A stretch of 64,000 bases of DNA from Bicyclus anynana (lineage: Eukaryota > Arthropoda > Insecta > Lepidoptera > Nymphalidae). Where the stretch lies: assembly GCF_947172395.1 (NCBI RefSeq), contig NC_069110.1, forward strand, positions 1,984,001-2,048,000. The letters are read 5' to 3'. Every line of letters starts with the position of its first letter. Position 1 is the stretch's first letter. The translations under genes and the position numbers were made by a program. Positions 1 to 10,049 of the stretch are shown one piece after another. The notes under the pieces were generated by a model. The model worked only from the letters and a program-made list of their open reading frames with translations. It was not told the DNA's origin and did not search any database.

Positions 1-835
1 TGTTGAGCTTTGTTCATAAGCAACACATAAGCATATTAAGCTGTCGGTCCTTGTCATTTAATATCATTAAATTATTCGTTACAGTCCAACACTATCATTC
101 TAAATCCGCATTGGGGCAGCTCGGATTTATCGGATCGGATAATTGCCCCTCCTGTAAGGCGAGAAGTCTGGTCCCGTAAGGGGGCGTTCTAGTATTTACA
201 GTGCTTTGTAACTGAACAAAATCAAGTCGCATCTTCTGAGAATGTAGAAAATTTCCAGTATAGCTATCTGCTACTAATCTCTTAAACCTTATCATTCAAT
301 GTTATTTGTTGCTCAACCAGCTGACCACTATTTTATTATTTTGGTCTTTATTATCAGCTTATTAAAATAAACATCAAATTGATTGACAAAATGTCATTTA
401 CCAACTGTGTGATAACCAACAGCACCAGATGACATTTGTCAAAGATAGTGAACAAACCTGCTGAATTAAACAAAAACATCTCTATCGTCAAAATACCATC
501 TCCTTTTGTTTTCCGATACTCTATAATAATTGCAGTAAGAACTAAAATGTGATAAAATTAACCAATGGAACGAGTATGTTTTTTAGATCACACTATTGAA
601 ACAAAACTTCTTTAGCTCTTCCTCTCAGCGTCCGTTCGCCTCGCACACTTACACTTTTCGTAATGCATTAACCAGGCTACTCCCATTAAGTTAAGTTCGT
701 AAAAGAGATTTTCTTCAAAAAACAATTAAGCGTGTAGTTGTCTCGACTAGTGACAGAAGGGCACGTTTTTTGCACAATGGATCAGCCTGACTGTCCAACA
801 CGGAAATGCAGCCAGTCTTCTTTCCATTCCATATA
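1..835. other. No gene seen; AT-rich intergenic DNA
   Basis: I see no conserved protein, RNA gene or intact element here. Short open frames on both strands are not supported by any recognisable motif. The stretch around 24-68 resembles the 3' body of a lepidopteran SINE (compare about 41890-41935), but it is too short and diverged to call. Confidence 0.5.
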
Positions 836-930
836 GTGGCATTCCGCGTGGCGCAGTGGGCAGTGACCCTGCTTTCTGCATCCACGGCTGTGGGTTCGAT
901 TCCCACAACTGGAAAATATTTGTGTGTTGA
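836..930 (+). mobile_element. tRNA-derived SINE head (family A)
   Basis: A tRNA-like promoter is visible. The A box is TGGCGCAGTGG near 849 and the B box is GGTTCGATTCCC near 893-904, followed by a short body. A second, more diverged copy lies at about 60518-60600 with the same box spacing. The repetition and the missing acceptor stem argue for a SINE rather than a functional tRNA gene. The 3' limit is uncertain. Confidence 0.6.
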
Positions 931-1295
931 ACATGGGTTTTTTACAGTGTCTGTGTGTATTTATACATTATATAAGTATTTATATGTAATATATAAATGT
1001 ATATGAATATTATAATATCAACTTACTTAGTACCCATAACACGCGATTTAAATAGGTAGATACTGAAAGGATAAGGTTTGTTCACACGGACAATCATTGT
1101 GTCAGCGTGACCTTAGAGCTCTTACGATGTATGCAGTATGTAGTTACATATAATGATTACTTATTGAAATTTAAAACTATCTAGGTGCACCTAATTACCT
1201 ACCTCCTCAAGTATCATCGTCACTCGTGTAATACAATACCTTCTCGGCTTATAAAATCTAACTGAATTTGTTTGCCTGTTTGTTTATATTATACT

Positions 1296-1682
1296 AGCAG
1301 CCCCCCCGCGGTGTCACCAGCGTTGTTCCTGCTCCAATCTATGTTAATATTATAAATGCGAAAGTAAGTCTGTCTGTCTGTCTGTCTGTCACCTTTTCAC
1401 GGCTAAACGGCTGAATTGCTAAAAATGTATTTTGGTATAATGGTAAATTAAACCTTGGAGCAAAACATAGGGTACTTTATGACCCTAAAATAAAAATAGA
1501 AGGGGGTGCAGTAGGGGTTGAAAGTTTATAAGGAAAGTCCTTCCTTTTAAATTTAATTTAAATTATAAAAAAATATGAATGTGATTCAAGAACTTTAAAA
1601 ATTCAACCCCTTAAGTGGTGAAAAAGAGGTTGAACATTAACATTGATTTCCACGCGGACAAAGTCGCGGGCGTCCGTTAGTA
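1296..1682 (+). mobile_element. Lep1-like nonautonomous Helitron
   Basis: The element starts near CTAGCAGCCCCCCCGCGG and ends with a short hairpin (GCGGAC, loop, GTCCG) followed by TTAG. Its body holds a (TCTG)n microsatellite at about 1368-1390 and the family sentence about gaining a solution in 'aaaatagaagggggtg'. The same 3' end, with hairpin and CTAG, recurs at 9298, 16134, 31637 and 42415. Helitrons end in CTRR behind a hairpin and make no target-site duplication, which fits. The 5' end is approximate. Confidence 0.6.
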
Positions 1683-1787
1683 CAAGGATAAAATAAAACC
1701 TATGACACTTTTTCAAAATCGTTCAGTGGATATTGCCATATACAACTTCACAAACTTACAAATTTTATCTCTTTATAATATTAAGTA

Positions 1788-2112
1788 TGGAGCCGTGATA
1801 GCCCAGTGGATGTGACCTCTGCCTCCAATTCCGGAGAGTGTGGGTTCGAATCCGGTCCGGAGCATGCACCTCCAACTTTTCAGTTGTGTGCATTTTAAGA
1901 AATTAAATATCACGTATCTTAAACGGTGAAGGAAAAACATCGTGAGGAAACCTGCATACCAGAGAAATTTCTTAATTCTCTGCGTGTGTGAAGTCTGCCA
2001 ATTCGCATTGGGCCAGCGTGGTGGAATATTGGCCTAACACCTCTCATTCTGAGAGGAGACTCGGGCTCAGCAGTGAGCTGAACATGGGTTGATAATGATA
2101 ATATTAAGTATA
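1788..2112 (+). mobile_element. tRNA-derived SINE (family B), near full length
   Basis: This copy has a tRNA-like head with A box TAGCCCAGTGG and B box GGTTCGAATCC, a body running from 'catgcacctccaactttt' to 'cgagctcagcagtgagc', and a short (GATAAT)-type tail. It is the best-preserved reference copy in the window. Relatives occur at 20093, 32866, 35238, 42031, 42983, 43205, 45825, 52465 and 55795. It is moved in trans by a LINE; no protein is encoded. Confidence 0.75.
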
Positions 2113-2489
2113 GATTACCCAGTTTCAGCTGAATGAACACGAACTACCTTAGGTCCATGATACCAAAGGATCCCGGCAAATTCCCGACAGAAGCGACAGT
2201 CAAAGTTTACTTGAATATTTACATACTTACTGCTGGCCTATTCACTAGTTTGGTCTTCATTAACAACCAACATCAAATCAATTGAGAGATATACCTACTG
2301 AATGATATCTACAAAGGTTTGTCTGTAGGCACCGGATCACATTTTGTTAAGTACATAGAATCTAAAATTCGTAAAAAATATACCAACTAACATACGTCAA
2401 AATTACAGAATTAGCACATTAGGTTGTAAATGTCATTCGGTGCCTACTGTCACCAGCTGGTCCCTTGAAACGTGCCACACCTCCTAAAG

Positions 2490-2645
2490 TCTTATTAGCC
2501 GATAGACGTCCACTGCTACACACAGGCCTCTTGCATGGACCTCCAAGCACAACGATCTCGAGCCGCCAGCATCCAGCAGCTCCCTGCAACCCTCTTGATA
2601 TCCTCGGTCCACCTAGTGGACTTGTAGTAGAACTTGTAGGTGTTT
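2490..2645 (-). mobile_element. RTE-like LINE 3' fragment
   Basis: The reverse complement reads as a decayed C-terminal tail of an endonuclease-reverse transcriptase, matching the fragments at 33500-33805, 58230-58550 and 59500-59722. Shared blocks include GGTGGAC and 'gttgcagggagctgctggat'. It is 5'-truncated and noncoding. Confidence 0.6.
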
Positions 2646-4132
2646 TCCATTTTGTACAATTGAAAGAAAGAAAGAAAAGGCGTTTGTTAAAAATGTTTAT
2701 GATTGTAAAAATTCTAAATGAATTAAAAATCTTTTTTAATAATTATGTAGATTAAAATTAATAAATTTTTCATTATTTGAAGTATAAGCTTAAACGCACA
2801 GTTAAGAATAATATTTGTAATTTTGTTTGAACGCCCATACAAATCTAACGATTTCTCCAACCGACGACATAATTTCTTCAATATGACCCTTTAAATGCCT
2901 GTAACTCCGAAAGTAATGATCGCAGACACTAATATTAGATATAATATATTATATACCTTTTGAAAAACTGTCATCATCCCTCTTTGTAAGTATAGTGCAT
3001 ACCCTAATTAAAAATGATGTGCATGCCACTGACTGTTCTTCCATGCAGCATGGGCTGACAAACAGCCTTCATAAAATGAATTATGTCTGGCTATTCATAC
3101 TCTCGTTCTGGAACTCGTAAAGTATATCGAAAGTATAGCACCACTCTCAGTACAAGTTCCCATTGACGTCAGCTCCGTTTCAGACTGGATGGCGTCGCTA
3201 AAGCATCGATTCTGCTCCATTCAATGCCACCCGACGCTCTGACCCCCGATTCGGTTTGCCGATTCGGTTGTAGAACTTAGTACTATACCTATTGGTGGAT
3301 TCCCGACCTTGAATAGCAGCACCCTTACTTATTTGAAACTAATGGACGCAACTTTTGATCCCAGGCGTAACACAATGATATTAATTACACATGTCGTGCA
3401 TGAGGTTCTCGATCAGAGTATGCACTGGTAAGACAAAATAAGCAAACTGAGAAAAGCGGCATTTGTATCAGGAAACATCTATAAGGGTATGCAGTGTTTT
3501 ATGCATGTATGATGTGCACGCCACCGATTATGTATGCATTTGTATGTACTCGTATCTAGACCTACATACTCGTCTCTCTGTGTGTATGTTTGCAATAAAC
3601 TGTAGATAATTAACAATTAAAAATGGGTAGAGAAATAGGTACCTCCAGTGAGGTTTCGTATATAATTTACTCTGGTTTCGTCAAGTTTGTATTTACATAT
3701 AGAGGGCGTAGGTACGTACAAGGTTATTAACTAATGTAGGCATTATACGAAAATGTCTTCTAAATTGCAGATTTGTAATGAGTTCCCAGGGTAGGTAGTG
3801 CGTTTTTTGATCTATAGAGCTGTGTCTACCTGTATAAAAATTTCTATTATTATTCCTTCGTTCCCACCTCCCAAACATGATCTATCCGTAGTTATCTACT
3901 TAAGGAAGCTGATTAGTTACCTACATATATCTAATTAAACTACGCGCTAGGCTACATAGTGAAATTCGGTGGTAATAAATCTAAAATATAAATGATAGGA
4001 ATAGGTACGTACTGACAAACTATCAGCTAAAAAACCAAAAGTTTGGTTATCGTAAGACGCTTAGAATATCAATAAATATCTATAATTTTCGAACTAATTG
4101 AGCGCCTATGAAAATACGATTAAATATGATAC
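2646..4132. other. No gene seen; intergenic DNA
   Basis: I see no conserved coding sequence, RNA gene or clear element boundary. Open frames are below 65 codons and lack recognisable motifs. Confidence 0.5.
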
Positions 4133-4480
4133 CTCAATGGGGAGTTGCGTTGCGTTATTGCAACGGATCAACGCATTGTATGCCACACGTGCGTTGCGAT
4201 GATGAACGACGTCGCAGCTCTAGAGAACAACCCACAAAACACGTACCCAGTCAGTTTCAGCAGTGCATATAAAACAATTAATGTTTTTAAAGAACACTGC
4301 TAAGCGTCGCATCGGAATTCCGACAGCGCATCGTATCACCCTCACCCCGCTTCATCTCTCGTCAGTAAATTCGTTGAAACATCTCTTGTGACGACGCAAC
4401 GCTATAATGTGGCATGTTATTTAAAATTAAACGACGCAGCGTCAACGCTGCAACGACGCAATGTTACGCAACGCACTAAT
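4133..4480. mobile_element. Fold-back MITE (GTTGCGTTGCGT family)
   Basis: The ends are imperfect inverted repeats: left arm around 'agttgcgttgcgttattg' (4144-4161), right arm around 'atgttacgcaacgcacta' (4461-4478). The inside is rich in GCAACG and CGACGC words. A related fold-back sits at 36231-36490. No transposase is encoded. The exact ends and target duplication are not resolved. Confidence 0.5.
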
Positions 4481-4968
4481 GGGAAGAAGTCCTTAGCCTA
4501 AAGTAATTGACCACGTAGTCGCCAGTTCGAGGCTGTATCTAGGGCAGGAGTCAATTGGAGCGGCATCTACTCCGCGCCGTTCTATCTGGCTAAATCACTG
4601 GTTGCGCAAATCAACTTGTTCAAATTGTGCGTGCAATTTGACTCCTCTGTTGTTGTTTGGTTCAAAACTCAAAGGACCCGAGTTATATTGACGGTTTGCT
4701 CGAGTATGCGTAACCATTATTTCCGTTGACGGATTACTTTCTCAGACTACGATTATGCTATGCCCTTGCGCCTTGCCGCGTAAGCCCTCATTTGCTCGAG
4801 ATATTTTTTAACGGACGTTAAAAAAGCGTTCAAATATAGTTGAAGTTATATGAAGGTATATTTCCAACGCCCAAAATTGAAAATGGAACACTGCTCGGAA
4901 AAAAAACATCGTGTTTTAAAAACGCTTTCGTGTAAATCTCAGAATACAGAAAAACACCAGAAGTCATA
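4481..4968. other. No gene seen; intergenic DNA
   Basis: Unassigned sequence between the MITE and the retroelement end at 4969. No motif or repeat could be supported. Confidence 0.45.
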
Positions 4969-5520
4969 ACTTGCTTAAAGACCTTGGCGTCTCTAGATGT
5001 GCAGCTAGTTCTATATTAGAACGAGTATCCAAAGCTGCTTTAATAGGATCTTACCAAATTTGGCTCGGCAGGGAGAATAACACGAGCAGAGAACGGGGAG
5101 TGTTGATCAATCGTCAAATGCTATCAAATGCTAAGATATTCGTCTCAACATAAATGCTGTCCTTCACTCTACTGCAGTTTTGCTTTGTAATGCAATGTAG
5201 TAAATAGGATGAAAAATATATTACAAGTTATCACATAGGAGATATTATTTTTGCAACAACAATATATTACAGTGAAGTGGTTCAGTAAATATGCTATAAG
5301 AAGTACATACATACTGATGTTATATGAACAATCCAAAGAAAACTGGTTTAAAATGCTTATGAATCAATAACCCCTACAATAGCTAGTTTTACAAGAAGAA
5401 AAAGTCAGTCATCTTACTTGCATAGAAAAGCTACCTTTGCTCATCAAAATCAAAAATCAATTTTACCACCTAGACAGACTAATTAAGAATAATAATAATT
5501 AAGAGAGAATAGTTTTAAAT
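4969..5520 (+). mobile_element. Truncated retroelement 3' end (sense copy)
   Basis: The copy begins abruptly at the codons for LLKDLGVSR, continues with the peptide AASSILERVSKAALIGSYQI, then a 3' untranslated part ending in an AATAATAATAATT-type tail near 5490-5505. It is the reverse complement of most of 6815-7385. It lacks everything upstream of the last roughly 60 codons, as expected for 5' truncation during target-primed reverse transcription. Confidence 0.65.
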
Positions 5521-6814
5521 AAGAGAGAATATGTGTGAGTTCCCCTCAAAAAACAACAGACAATTTTGTTCGTGAATTTGAGTGCGATGCATCTCCATTT
5601 TCTAATTCCTCTATGGTCTGACCAGTTTGAATATTGGTTTGAAATAATACACCAGCGCCATCAAATTGATCAAAAGGTATCACCACACTATGTTAAGTTT
5701 CCATATTTAGTTTTGTAAGTAGATATTTTTTTGTTATTTTGAAGTCGGTTGATATTTTTTAATAACATTTTTAGAAAGAGAATCGACGTGCCACTTGGTT
5801 ACACTTATTAGTTTCTGAACGCAACAAAAAAAGTATAGCTGTCAAATGCAAAGCTGTCAGTTTGACGTTAATTTCAACTGTCTGCTGTGGTCTTGGATGC
5901 GTCGGGCAAGCTTGTGTTAAAAATCGAATCTAAGTGTTCCAAGTAGAAAATTAGAAATTCATAATTACCGCTCGATAAATACATGCCTTTGTGTTTTGTG
6001 AAAATTTGATAATTTAATTTTCTTACATGCAATAGTGTAGTGTGTGTTGAATTTGTTTTATCCTTAAAAGCTAGGATCAGGTGAGGCGGTCATGCTTGTC
6101 AAATAATAGAAAATGATGAATGAATAAGTAGAAGCGAGATACTTAAAATTATCCCTGAACAATTAACGGATGTGTTTTACTAGTGGTAAATATACAATAC
6201 GATGGAATTCTAAATAATAATTTCATCATCACGATGTTTCATCCATGTTCTTTGCCAATTCAGATCGTATTCGTTATAATGATATTTTTCCGATTAAACA
6301 GTATACATTGAACGTTAGGGTGACTATTTATCGGCGATACTACATGGTTGTGTAACGCAACATTGCCGGGGCCATTTCCACGAATACACGTCGATAAAGC
6401 TGTTATTGATTTGTGCAAATGCATTTTGCTCATGTGCAAGTTTGAAATGTCAAGAGACATGTTACAACAATAAAATGGTAGACTGTTACTCGTAATCGTT
6501 AATAATTGTTCTAATAAAACAAACTCAGTTGATTAATTTATTCTGGCTTTAGAAGCTCTTCTGAAAAGAGTAAACTTGTAAAAATTTGCATCAGTTAAAA
6601 AAGCTGTTTCTACTGACAAAGAAAGCTGTTTCTACTGAAGGCAAGACATGAAAATATGTTTAAATTATTTTATTTATATATTTATATTATTAAAGTACAT
6701 AATATAGATATCTATCTTGTACAGTTGTTAGCAAATGTGATTGTTTTAAGCAGTTTTTTCTGTTTATGTAGACTTGCAATTGGTTTGCATTCTTTTGTGT
6801 CTGTTGTAGAGTAA
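5521..6814. other. Unique spacer between two inverted retroelement ends
   Basis: This 1.3-kb stretch has no conserved ORF. It contains the candidate first exon described at 5830-6080. The rest is AT-rich with no repeat I can recognise. It is flanked by oppositely oriented copies of the same retroelement 3' end (4969-5520 and 6815-7385). Confidence 0.4.
5830..6080 (+). promoter_or_regulatory. Candidate promoter and 5' noncoding exon of Alh
   Basis: The first coding exon downstream opens with a splice acceptor (17409-17410), so a noncoding exon must lie upstream. Here a TCAGTTT initiator-like site (5857-5863) follows TGTCA/TTGAC-type words. A transcript starting there would end at GGATCAG/GTGAGG, a strong donor at 6081-6082. 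This is inference: other donors exist, and the true first exon may lie outside the window. Confidence 0.25.
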
Positions 6815-8165
6815 TTAATTATTATTATTCTTAATTAGGCCTGTCTAGGTGGTAACACTGATTTTTGATTTTGATGAGCAAAGGTAGCTTTTCTATGCAA
6901 ATGCGATGACTGACTTTTTCTTCTTGTAAAACTAGCTATTGTAGGGGTTATTGATTCATAAGGATTTTTAACCAGTTTTCTATGGATTGTTCATATATCA
7001 TTCATTAGCTATCATCAGTATGTATGTACTTCTTATAGCATATTTACTGATCCACTTCACTGTTATATATTGTTGTTGCAAAAATAATATCTCCTATGTG
7101 ATAACTTTTTTGAGATAAAAATATCCTTGTAGAAAAAAGAATCTATTTACTACATTGCATTACAAAGCAAAACTGCAGTAGAGTGAAGAACAGCATTTAT
7201 GTTGAGATGAATATCTTAGCATTTGATAGCATTTGACGATTGATCAACACTCCCCGTTCTCTGCTTGTGTTGTTCTCCATGCCGAGCCAAATTTGGTAAG
7301 ATCCTATTAGAGCAGCTTTGGATACTCGTTCTAATATAGAACTAGCTGCACTTCTAGAGACGCCAAGGTCTTTAAGCAAGTTATATACCGTTCTCTGCTC
7401 GTGTTGTTCTCCATGCCAAGCCAAATTTGGTAAGATCCTATTAGAGCAGCTTTGGATACTCGTTCTAATATAGAACTAGCTGCACTTCTAGAGACGCCAA
7501 GGTCTTTAAGCTAGTTATATACCGTTCTCTGCTCGTGTTGTTCTCCATGCAGAGCCAAATTTGGTAAGATCCTATTAGAGCAGCTTTGGATACTTGTTCT
7601 AATATAGAACTAGCTGCACTTCTAGAGACACCAAGGTCTTTAAGCAAGTTATTCAAGAGATTTGGCTGGTAATCCTCTCGCACCTACTTCTACGGCATAC
7701 AGACTAGCTACATAGCCATTTTTAGTTAGTTCATTTGTTAGGTCATAATATTTATTCACTTTTATATTGTAGTCCTTAGGAATGTTAGACTCCCACGGCA
7801 CAGTAAGCTCTACAGGTACTATTTACTTAGTTTGTTTGGACAAAAGGAAAATGTCTGGTCTAGATCTCAAAATAGCGATATCCACTGGGATTTTATAATA
7901 CTTCTCATACGTATGCATTAATAAAGTCCAATCAGGTGCAAAATCTAGGATTGAGTAAGGCTTACTAGATGTTTTTGTTATTGAACCTGCTTTGACAGTT
8001 AATTTGTCTATTATTTGTAGTCAATCGTTTTTGAGCTCTAGCTACTGAAATCTTATAGCTTCACATATAATTTGAAGTACTCTATCATGACGACGTGAGT
8101 AAAGACCCCTATCCAGGAGCACCTTGCATCCAACCAACAAGTGCCTTGCTGTTCCTATTGATTGA
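6815..8165 (-). pseudogene. Decayed retroelement ORF C-terminus with PD...ELT motif
   Basis: Read on the minus strand from 8165, the frame gives a tail with motif HLLVGCKVLLD, then YSRRHDRVL, then RPDIFLLSKQTK, a TAA, and VPVELTVPWES. It continues with YAVEVGARGLPAKSL, and after a frameshift, LLKDLGVSRSAASSILE. The PD and ELT blocks resemble a PD-(D/E)XK nuclease core, of the sort carried C-terminally by some non-LTR elements; that reading is inference. Stops near 8058, 8028 and 7825 and a frameshift near 7665 make it dead. The 3' untranslated part and an ATT-rich tail fill 6815-7196. I cannot name the family. Confidence 0.55.
7254..7655. repeat. Three tandem 134-bp units inside the retroelement relic
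   Basis: Units begin with CCGTTCTCTGC at 7254, 7388 and 7522, a constant period of 134 bp, and differ by only a few substitutions. Each encodes the last part of the retroelement ORF (LGVSRSAASSILE to NNTSRER). Because 134 is not a multiple of three, each junction shifts the frame. The related copy at 4969 has a single unit, so this is a local amplification. Confidence 0.85.
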
Positions 8166-8905
8166 TTTTGATTTGATTTTTAAATGTCTTTATTATATAA
8201 TATATTGTTACAGTGTTGTTAGAACAATAGACTTTCTAAATACTAAATAATTCTTATTGCTAACATGCTACGGCCATATTGCCTATTGCCTCACCACAAG
8301 TATAGTAAGATTTTTCTGTGGCTTTCCCCCATCATACTAATTTGCTCTGATCTGGGAGAGTCATTTGAAAGGCATTAAGATAGAATTTTAATAAGGCAGT
8401 AGACCAGTCATATAGCAAGGTGTGCCACTTGCACTTGCAACCGGGATGCAGAATTCACCTAATGATAACCAATCATTTTGAATTTCTAAACTCATTGTGT
8501 GCACTTTTTAGCTGTCATTTTCATCTTGTTGTCTTTATGATGTTTGCATCCAATTTAGCTGAAAGGGTTTTGCCAATATCATAAACAAGGAAAGGCCAAG
8601 TCAGATGTGAAGTAATATAGTTATCATAAATCCAAGCTTTTTGATATTGCTTATTGGCTGTTGGTCTACCTTATTGACGTCATTAATGAAATTATCGACA
8701 ACTACCTCTAAAGATAGTGTACATCCTTTGTAAATGCCGCTTTATGACGTTCCTGTTCCCGTGATCTACGAATACGGGGATCGAACATAGCCTATGAAAC
8801 TCGCAAATAACGTAGCTTTCTATTAGTAAAAGAATTTTACAAATTAGTTCAGTAGAGCCAGAGATTACCCCCTTCTACCACACAAACTTTGCCTCTATAT
8901 AATAC
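8166..8905. other. No gene seen; probable old repeat debris
   Basis: The stretch opens with a TTGATTTTGATTTG run typical of a retroelement end or target. The remainder shows no frame, RNA or clear boundary. The part near 8740-8900 resembles decayed Helitron body. Confidence 0.35.
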
Positions 8906-9298
8906 TAGCATAAAAGTCCCTATTTCCCTTGGTCATCGCACCACGCTCCAAGGGCTGAACCGATTTTGCTAAGGGTAGTGGTAGAGTAAGGATAGGATAG
9001 GAGTAAGGTAGGGAAGGTGTAGGGTAGGGTAGGGGTATGGTTGAGGTAGGTTAGGTAACGGGTAGTGTACGGGTAGGGTAGTATAGGGGTAGGGTAGGGT
9101 AGAGGTAAAGCAGGTGTAGGGTAGGATTAGGGGCAGGGTAGGATTGGGTAGGCTTAGGTTGGTAGTAAGGTAAGTTAGGGGTTATGGGAGAATTGCACAT
9201 AAGTGAAAGCGAACCTTGATCGGGTCCGCTATTGAATATAATATTTTGAAATAGGGGAAATATTTTTACACGGACGAAGTCGCGGGCGTCCGCTAGGC
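8906..9298 (+). mobile_element. Lep1-like Helitron with GGGTA minisatellite
   Basis: The 3' end has the family hairpin and CTAG (about 9266-9297, 'cgggcgtccgctag'). The middle, about 8980-9190, is an irregular array of GGTAGGGTA/GGGGTAGGGTA words. The 5' border near 8906 (ACTAGCA) is approximate. Noncoding. Confidence 0.6.
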
Positions 9299-9945
9299 TA
9301 TCATAAAAAGAAAAATTCCACCCCTTGGTATTTCACAAGATCCCAACAAACACCTGAAACCTACCAATTCTTTTAAAAAAAAAACAACTCTCAACAAAGT
9401 TACAACACAATTGCAAAAAAGTTCGAGAGGAAGCCAAAAATATCGTCTTTTCCTTCCTTTGTGTATCCTTTGTGAATTGTTCACGTGAATTCAAACTTTG
9501 CGTAAGATTGCAAGAAAACATTTTCAAGTACTTAACTCATGAAACTGAAATGAACTGAATATTAACTATACAAACACAATAAACAACGAAGAAACAATAA
9601 TAATACAGAAATAAATCGAACCAGTAGTTCCGAAGATTACCCGTTTCAAAGAATGTTACAAACATACAAACTTTACCTCTTTATGATATTAGTATAGACT
9701 AGCCGATGCCCCGCGGTTTCTCCCGCGTAGTTCCCGTTTCCGTGTGAATATGGCGATATAATATAGTCTATGACATTCAAAAATAACATGGCTTTCTAGT
9801 TGCAAAAGAATATTCAAAATCGGTTCAGAAGATCTAAAGATTACCTCCTACAACAGCACAAACTTTACCTTTAGTCCCTATTTTTATAACTCTCTGTTGG
9901 TCTAGGGTAGAGGTAGTGTAGGGTGGAGGTGTAGGGGTTGGGTAG

Positions 9946-9955
9946 AGGTAGGGCT
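9946..9955. repeat. Target-site duplication, left copy
   Basis: AGGTAGGGCT, identical to 15531-15540. The last two bases may also belong to the CTT tail, so the duplication is 8-10 bp. The target is itself GGTAGGG-repetitive, which weakens exact delimitation but not the insertion call. Confidence 0.7.
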
Positions 9956-9974
9956 TCTTCTTCTTCTTCTTCTT
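9954..9974. repeat. (CTT)7, 3' tail of the LINE
   Basis: Seven CTT units on the plus strand, i.e. (AAG)n at the 3' end of the minus-strand LINE. LINEs of the I/LOA type end in short tandem repeats rather than poly(A). Confidence 0.8.
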
Positions 9975-10049
9975 GATGTCGCGGCTCTGCAGGTCTCTTG
10001 AGGTCCTGTATCACGTTGACCGTTACCGATCTATTGTGATCGCCACTGA

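Noticed and set aside
893..904. tRNA gene suggested by A and B boxes at 836-930 (also at 1788, 41788, 47480)
   Set aside because: No complete cloverleaf or acceptor stem; the same heads recur with shared non-tRNA bodies, so these are SINEs.
8980..9190. Telomeric repeat from TAGGG words
   Set aside because: The insect telomere unit is TTAGG; these arrays are irregular GGGTA/GGTAGGG and always lie within Lep1-like elements.
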